Positions 58,301 to 64,000 of a stretch of 64,000 nucleotides of DNA are shown here, piece by piece (the stretch's first letter is position 1; each line of letters begins with the position of its first letter). Under the pieces are notes generated by a model that was not told where the DNA came from, did not search any database, and saw nothing but the letters and a program-made list of their open reading frames with translations. A program made the position numbers and the translations under genes. This stretch comes from Vicia villosa (Eukaryota > Streptophyta > Magnoliopsida > Fabales > Fabaceae). The DNA is taken from NCBI RefSeq assembly GCF_029867415.1, contig NC_081183.1, forward strand, positions 116,922,514 through 116,986,513, given 5' to 3'.

Positions 58301-58380
58301 ATATCTTTACAAAACCCCTTGCTGAAGATAGGTTTAAGTTCATTCTGAAGAACATCAGTATGGATTTATGCCCAGAATGA
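55365..58380 (+). pseudogene. Pol of element B (protease, integrase, reverse transcriptase, RNase H), inactivated
   Basis: Protease: WYLDSGCSRHMTG from 55428, stop at 55530. Integrase: HRILGH...CEACQKGK zinc site, core Asp in HIDLFGP, second Asp in RSDHGGEF followed by a stop (56226), and Glu in TPQQNGVVERKN. Reverse transcriptase: GTKWVFINKLSEKGEV, LYQMDVKSAFLNG and KSLYGLKQAPRAW. The segment that should carry YVDD is missing at about 57519-57522, and a second small deletion near 57619 shifts the frame. RNase H (57610-58380): GYCDADYAGD and TIALSTIEAEY, with stops at 58102 and 58258. Domain order (integrase before reverse transcriptase) proves copia. The element cannot move by itself. Confidence 0.93.
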
Positions 58381-58888
58381 AGGAGTTGAGATGATCTGAT
58401 ATGTGGATTAGTTTATGTTGATTTATTTATTCTCTTATCAGATGTTCTATTTATGTATGTTCATATGGATATTCTGAAACTGTTATTTCTAACGTTTCAT
58501 ATATCTAAGTATGATACAGAATTTCTGTTAAAGCAAAACAGCTGTCACCAGCTATTCCAGATGATGACCACGTGTTCATTCTGAAGGGACAAGCATGCGT
58601 GCAGTTGATGAGACGCCGCCCTAGGTAACTGTGCAAATCTTTTCAAATCTCACGCTATCTCCATTATCGTCTTTCAACATTAAATGTGAATGATTCAGTT
58701 TCTGTAACCGCTTGCATTCAGAATCTCATTGCATTCTTTTTCACGTCCGTGTCTATATAAACTCATATCATATTCATTTTCTTTCTTTTCACTCCTTCAT
58801 CATCATTCGTTTTATGCATTTCTATCTCCTCTTTTCTCTTCATAAAAACCCTAAATCTAAGAAAACCATAAATCTCAAGTGTTCTTTA
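58381..58888 (+). promoter_or_regulatory. Promoter-like region between pol and the accessory ORF of element B
   Basis: Contains a G-box core in GACCACGTGTTC (about 58566-58577) and a TATA box CTATATAA at 58753-58760. A pyrimidine-rich leader (58776-58850) with AAAAACCCTAAATC then leads to the ATG at 58889, 129 nt after the TATA box. The layout is that of an ordinary plant Pol II promoter with leader. Whether it is active is unknown. Confidence 0.5.
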
Positions 58889-59630
58889 ATGGCTTCTTCA
58901 TCAAATACTCAACGTAATGCTTCGTCTTCTCAACAAGATCAATAATAACAGCAACAACAGAATGTTCAATCTCCTTTGAAGACCTGTCTGATTCCTATGG
59001 ACGAATTAGAAGTTCTTTGTGAAATGATGGTTGATTTTGATAATCTACAGGAACACAACCTTCATTTGAAGAACAACATGTTATTTCAGGGTTGGGAACC
59101 ATTCTTCTACCGTTTGTGTGGACCAGTTTACCCAGAATTGGTTAAAGAGTTTTGGGTTCATGCTACGTTAATGCCAAAAGCAATTCTATCTTTTGATTAT
59201 GGCGAAGAGATCTCCATTACAGAAAATCTTATCAGAAGATTGTTTGGTCTGGAAGGTTGTGAAGGTGCTTCTGGAGCCATAATTGGAAGAACAGATTGGG
59301 ACGCTTTTTATGCAGAAATCTTCAAGTATGGAAAAGAGTCTACTAGTATCAAGGAATGGAAGGATCCCTACAGAACTTGGGCTAAGATCCTTCTGGGTTG
59401 CATCTACCACAGAAAGGCAACTGTATCTCCTAACTATGTCAATAATGACCAACAGTACATTCTGTATGGTATTGGTAACCGTGAGAAGGTGGATCTCCCT
59501 TTCATTATCCTTAACCACATGTGGAATCATGTGAGGGACTCTAGAGAGCAAGCCAGATTGAAGACTCCGAAGATCAGAAGGAACATCATTCCCTTTAGAA
59601 GGATAATTACTGATCTTCTAGTTGAGACTG
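58889..59630 (+). pseudogene. 3' accessory (env-position) ORF of element B, first part
   Basis: Starts MASSSNTQRNASSSQQDQ. Two stops (TAATAA, 58943-58948) sit in a CAA/CAG-rich Gln tract, and the frame continues from 58949. The body resembles the element A accessory ORF: QGWEPFFYRLCGPVYPELVK, FWVHATLMPKAILSFDYG, LIRRLFGLEG, then a helix-rich block with LPFIILNHMWNHVRDSREQA and RRNIIPFRRIITDLL. This is the Transposase_32-like 'putative plant transposon protein' domain. It is cut at 59630 by a solo LTR and resumes in the same frame at 63600. No signal peptide or membrane span is visible, so an envelope role is not supported by sequence. Confidence 0.78.
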
Positions 59631-59764
59631 TGTCGCTACCGCGAAAAATGGATCAGAGTCACCACCAATATATTTATCCCATCGAGGGAAATGAATACCA
59701 GGAAACCTAACTCGAATAAGAACAAGGCCTTTCGACCAGAGAATAGGGTACAGGAGTCGGTTAT

Positions 59765-59811
59765 GCAAGGGGAAGGTGCTAGCACCCCTCACGCGCCATC
59801 GTACTCGATGG
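59765..59811 (-). other. Two-hairpin module in the solo LTR
   Basis: A perfect 12-bp palindrome GGTGCTAGCACC (59775-59786) corresponds to hairpin 2. CCATCG-TACT-CGATGG (59796-59811) corresponds to hairpin 1. The stem bases differ from the other LTRs but still pair. Confidence 0.7.
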
Positions 59812-60100
59812 TATCCACCTATGTTTGTTTCTATCTAAAGGGTGTCTAATATCTAAACCTAAATGCGAGTGAATGCAAAATAAACACGGGGAAAAGAAGG
59901 AATTATTTACAAGTGTGCTCGCTTAGGCCCCGCGACCTAATGCCTACGTATCCCTTACAAGGAATCAGAGCTACCGTAGTTCGGCTCAATAGTTTCTATT
60001 TGTTTTTGTGTTTTTTAGTTGGGCGGAGTTAACATTCACGCTCTTGCATAAGGGATCGACCTACAATGCAATCGAGCGGAAATAACAATGCCCTTAAGAA

Positions 60101-60103
<3 letters not shown>

Positions 60104-60141
<38 letters not shown>
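60104..60141. repeat. (GA)n microsatellite
   Basis: About 18 GA dinucleotides within the solo LTR. Confidence 0.97.
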
Positions 60142-60144
<3 letters not shown>

Positions 60145-60321
60145 ATTTGGTTTGTGTCTTTTAGGGTAATTCCATGATGAACAAAACTCAATACAAGGTT
60201 TCGCACCACTTCATTACTTTGTTTTAAATCTGAGCATTTATTAGGTGTTTTAAGTGTTTTTGGTTGGGTATTTTTTAAAGGGATTTACTTTGCGAGTTGA
60301 ATCACATAAAAGTGTATAATG

Positions 60322-60478
60322 GTAGAGAAACAGATTAGGGGATGAATCCCACTCATTTCTCTCCCATTATATAGTGATCGAGAAACAAATTAGGGAATAA
60401 ATCCCACTCATTTCTCTCCCACTAAGTAATTGAGAAACAGATTAGGGAATAAATCCCACTCATTTCTCTCCCACTTTT
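60322..60478. repeat. About 55-bp unit repeated three times
   Basis: GAGAAACAGATTAGGG, ATCCCACTCATTTCTCTCCC recurs three times at about 60325, 60371 and 60430 with slightly different spacers. It lies in the solo LTR. Confidence 0.85.
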
Positions 60479-63400
60479 AGTAAGGTGTGATTCGCATCTC
60501 TATTTATTAGTGTTTTAATGTTGAAAAGAAAAAAGAAAATGAACAAGGGAGACTAACCTATTTCTCTAACCTAAGTGTTATTCTAAGTCTAATTCTAAAG
60601 TTAACATGGTGACTAAATTCTAAAAGGAGCATTAAAATGGTATTAACAAAGTAGGCCAAAAATATGGCCAAAAACAAGTAACAAAATCACACAACAATTA
60701 TACAAAAAATAGCATGAAAATGGTACAAAAACATAAAGAAAACGGTTCAAGTATCAGTACAAAATTAAACTAAAAAATACTACTATTTTTATGAGTTTTT
60801 AGTGTTAAGGGAATTCTAATTCAAGCCTTATTTGTACTTAAAAACCTAAGTTCTAATAAGCCTAAACTAGTATTTTTATTATTGTTTTTCTAGATACATT
60901 TTTGTTACCTAAAAAATCTAACCAAAATGTGTGATTTATCAACTGAAAATAGTAGGAAAAACTATTATGAAATAAACCTAAAATCTACAAGTTTTAATGG
61001 AGTCAGGGGGGTTAATGTGTGAAAGGGTGGTATGAAGAGTAATTCGCTCAGGCCTGGCACAGAGTTGGCCCAGGAGGTTTTTTTTGTACTGATTTTCAAA
61101 AAAGGTAAAACCTGAGTGTGAGGTTGGGCCTTCCAATTGGTGTATGACATGGCAATTCGTGGCCCAATGACAAAATGATCCAAAGATTTATCCATATTTT
61201 ATACTATCAATTTCCATTAATCACACTTTATTCAATTAATCAATTAATCACAATTAATCAATAGCTAATCACATTCAAACTTTGCAGTCAGTAAATAATA
61301 ATAATCTAATTTTCATGCCAATTAATCATCAAATTCACCTACTCTTATGTTAATTAAAGGAGAAAAACAAAAGAGGGCCTAGGTTAAAATATCATGTGAC
61401 GATCAGAATTACCTGAAGCTTCTTCTCCCTCCTCTTTGCGAGAACGGCGATGCAGTGACGAATATCCCTCTCCGGTCGATTCCTTCTTCGATGTCTCTCA
61501 CTCTTAGACTCTCTTCACCTCTCTCGGACAATCGGCGCGACGGCGCCACTCCTCTCTTTCTCACAGACGCGACGGCGACAATGGTATCATCTCCGTCTCC
61601 GATCAAGCACTCAAGTCACCGTCTCAATCGATCCTCTCTCTCGGTTTGTTTCGACTCTGTTTCTCTACCTCAACACGTTCTTCTTCTCTCGCACTCCTCT
61701 CGATTCTCTCGCGCTTCTCCGATTCGAATTCAAATCGACCTAACAAACTCATCCGGTAAAGGCCTTCAATTTTTTTATTGCTTTTTCTTCTTCTTTTTTA
61801 TTCTATTTCTTCTTCTATCTTCTTCTACTTCTTGTTTGTTCTGTATGCTGTTATTGTTGATACGGCGCGTCGTTACGGAGAATTGAATGTGATTAAGAGT
61901 AGAGTCTGAGAGGTTGAAGTTGAATTTGAGGTGGTGGAGTTTGAAGGAGCTGAAGCACGAGCTTCGTTGAAGCTCCAATGGGGAACTTCAACGGCTCAGG
62001 GACGTGCGTGTGGTGAGGTTAAGGAATTGAGAATCTGAAGGTTGGTGATGAGGTTCAGAAGGGAAACGGAAGAAGAAGAAGATGATTGAATGAGTGAGAG
62101 AGATTGAGAAGTGTAGAAGATGGAGAATGGTGGATTATGGCGTGTAGAGCTTGAATGAAGGAGAGGTTCAGTCTATATAGAATTTAGGGGAGAGGATTCA
62201 GTTAAGACTTGGTTCATCTGGACCATTGGATTGAGAGAGTCAGTTGTTGAATCAAGGGTAAGATTGGAGTTCTGTTATATTTCTGTTGGGATTCTGTTTC
62301 AGTTAGATATGTTTGACAGTTAGAGAGTGAGAAAGAGTTACAAGCTGTTAGAAATTGTTAACTAAAATGTTAGTTGGTTATGAAACTGTTAAAGTTAGTT
62401 AGAAGTGGGTTAGGGGTTTGATTGGAAGTTAGTGTTATTGTTCATAGTTTATGTGCAGTATGGTTGTGATGGCTATGTGTTAAATGGTGAACTATTTTGA
62501 ACTTGCAGAATTGAACTTGCTTTGTTCTGTCCCTTTTTTTTTACTTGAAGTAGGTATTTGTGGTAGGGTTTGGTTTAGTGTATGTATAGCTGGAAGTTGA
62601 ACTGAATTTGTGGTATGTGTGCACTGATATGAGGTTTTGGTTTGAATGTACAGGTTTTTATGAGACTTGAAGGAACAAAAAGGTGAAGGAAGCTTGTAGA
62701 ATGACTTGGAGGTTAACAAGAAACATGGGATAAAGAAGAAATAGTCTTGAGATGTATACTGGCCTTAAGTAGAACATATAATTTTCCTTTGTAATGTGAC
62801 TATTGTATTTGTGGAGTATGGACAATTGGATATGTATAGTGGATTGGTAATGACATTGTAATGGAACTAGAGAATGGTTCTTTTTTTGTTAAATCGAGAA
62901 TAACTTGTAATGGCTTGTGATGGAATTTGAGATAGAATGATATGTACAACGTGGTTTATAGGAACTTTTGAATGATGTAAGTGTATGGATTTTTGTAAGG
63001 GGATTGGACATGTATTTTCCCTCCTTCCCAAAATTCAAATTCTCATGATCAAACTTTTTTATTTTTTATAACCTTGAATGAATGGATAGAAAACCTCAAG
63101 TTTAAAGATAAGCCATGGTTGAAAAGTCAACCTCCCATGATTAACTTCGATCAAGAGTAAAGGTCCCCACCACTTATCTTCCCAATCTCTTGTACCAAAG
63201 TTCAAAATTAATGAATTGTAACCCAAGTGACCAAGTGAGTCAATTTTGTATGATGAATGATAATTAACCCTTGAGACTCTAGAATCAAATGAGGTGCATC
63301 AGCCCAAGGACATGAACATCACCCATGATCACTAAGAAAATGAGAATACGCTCTTAGGTGGAAGAGGAACTTTAATGATAATGAACCCTAGAAGGCTCAC

Positions 63401-63594
63401 CACATCTTCACCCAAACTCTGCATGCCTCAAGGTATATATATGAACCCCATCTTTTCAAAATCCTTGATCCAATGCGAAGTTATTGATTAATGATGCATA
63501 ATGCGTTAGATGACCTAAGAAGTATGTACATGAATGCAAAACCTAAGCCAGTTAGAAATTAAATATGTGGGTGGGCAAATTTTGGGGTGCAACA

Positions 63595-63973
63595 GACTGG
63601 ATTGGTTGGTGATCTAGAAAAAGCTGGAATTGTTAAAGATCTGTATGCAATGTGTGGAAGTACCATGAATGCCCACACTTTGAAGAAGATGAATTTAATA
63701 GAGAAAATTGTTGCTCCTCCCAGAGTAGATAATGAGATCTTGACCAGAAGGACTCCTGCTCTGGATGATTTTGAAATGTTCTTCAGAAATGAGCATCCCA
63801 GCATCGTCCTCACCTATCTGGAGATGTGTCAAAAGGAAGGCTCTGAGTACAATCCTGTGTGGATAAGCAACAAAGTGCTTACCACTTTAGTTGATCAAGT
63901 ACCAGAGAAAGAGAAAGAGAAGAAAAAGAAGAAGAAGGAGAAGAAAGACAAGAAGGAAAAGAAAGAAGAGTAA
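63595..63973 (+). pseudogene. 3' accessory ORF of element B, second part
   Basis: Continues the frame broken at 59630 from the right GACTG copy: GLVGDLEKAGIVKDLYAMCG, MNAHTLKKMNLIEKIVAPPR, FEMFFRNEHPSIVL, then a Lys/Glu-rich tail (KEKEKKKKKKEKKDKKEKKEE) to TAA at 63971. The Lys-rich purine tract continues to the window end, so the TAA may be another nonsense change. The charged tail contrasts with the Gln-rich tail of the element A version. Confidence 0.75.
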
Positions 63974-64000
63974 AAAGAAGAAAATCAAGAAAAAGGAAGA

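Larger units (their letters stand above)
59631..63594 (-). mobile_element. Ogre-like solo LTR (minus strand), 3964 bp, GACTG target duplication
   Basis: On the minus strand it begins TGTTGCACCCCAAAATTTGC (63594) and ends GCGGTAGCGACA (59631). GACTG flanks both sides (59626-59630 and 63595-63599). The LTR plus one duplication is 3969 bp, a multiple of three, so the interrupted frame is conserved across it. It has a TATA-like CTATATAG at 62173-62180, the two-hairpin module at 59765-59811, the PBS-like motif at 59651-59664, a GA microsatellite and a threefold repeat. The Ser/Arg-rich frame at 61455-61886 comes from a CT-rich leader and shows no domain. Confidence 0.95.

Noticed and set aside
61455..61886. 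143-codon Ser/Arg-rich frame with hydrophobic end
   Set aside because: Comes from the CT-rich leader of a minus-strand LTR; antisense to that transcription and without homology I recognise.
58889..63973. Accessory ORF of element B as a retroviral envelope gene
   Set aside because: Only the position is env-like; no signal peptide, membrane span or cleavage site is seen, and the domain resembles the plant Transposase_32 type.

Overview
The window is nuclear DNA of a flowering plant, almost certainly a papilionoid legume and probably of the Fabeae type (pea, vetch, faba bean or lentil). The host genes are typical plant genes with introns. The repeats are dominated by very long LTRs of the Ogre/Tat type and by Sirevirus-type copia elements, which are abundant in that group. 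The DNA is AT-rich, most of it is nested transposable elements, and only three host genes were recognised.

Layout. 1-2078: minus-strand Ogre-like LTR, running off the left edge. 2079-22516: copia element A (Sirevirus-like; partial 5' LTR, PBS, gag, 3' accessory ORF, polypurine tracts, 3' LTR). Most of its pol has been replaced by an Ogre compound at 5548-19285 (extra 3' end, 3.7 kb LTR, 5.2 kb non-coding interior, 3.7 kb LTR). A sits inside copia element C (22517-23972). C sits in the 3' end of Sirevirus-like element D (23973-24179 and 29572-30846), which is also split by a minus-strand solo LTR at 24180-29566. D sits in a dead hAT/ZMYM1-like gene (30847-32645, minus). The host-gene island follows: first exon of a CIA2-like CCT-family gene (minus, 34111-35000), a LINE relic, and a complete HAT3.1-like PHD-finger/homeodomain gene (minus, 37328-40438, 8 coding exons). 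Then come LINE, chromovirus and hAT relics and a small mitochondrial ATP synthase subunit f-like gene (minus, 47740-48006). From 49640 rightward there is a gypsy protease scrap, a gypsy LTR carrying a hAT MITE, and a decayed Sirevirus-like element B (52465 to the window end). B's accessory ORF is split by a 3964-bp solo LTR with a perfect 5-bp duplication.

How it fits together. Target-site duplications allow much of the insertion order to be read: GACTG for the B solo LTR, CTCAC for the 24-29 kb solo LTR, 8-bp duplications for three hAT elements, and 10 bp for a MULE-like foldback. The most interesting signals are non-coding or accessory. They are a conserved pair of hairpins near the 3' end of all four complete Ogre-like LTR copies, with one compensatory-looking stem; twelve GTCGAC palindromes in pairs spaced two helical turns apart in the LTR of element A; a PBS-like motif inside the Ogre-like LTR ends; and an accessory ORF, present in both Sirevirus-like elements, that in element B has its own promoter-like region.

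Limits: exon borders are read from consensus splice sites and family knowledge. Sequence comparisons were made by eye.
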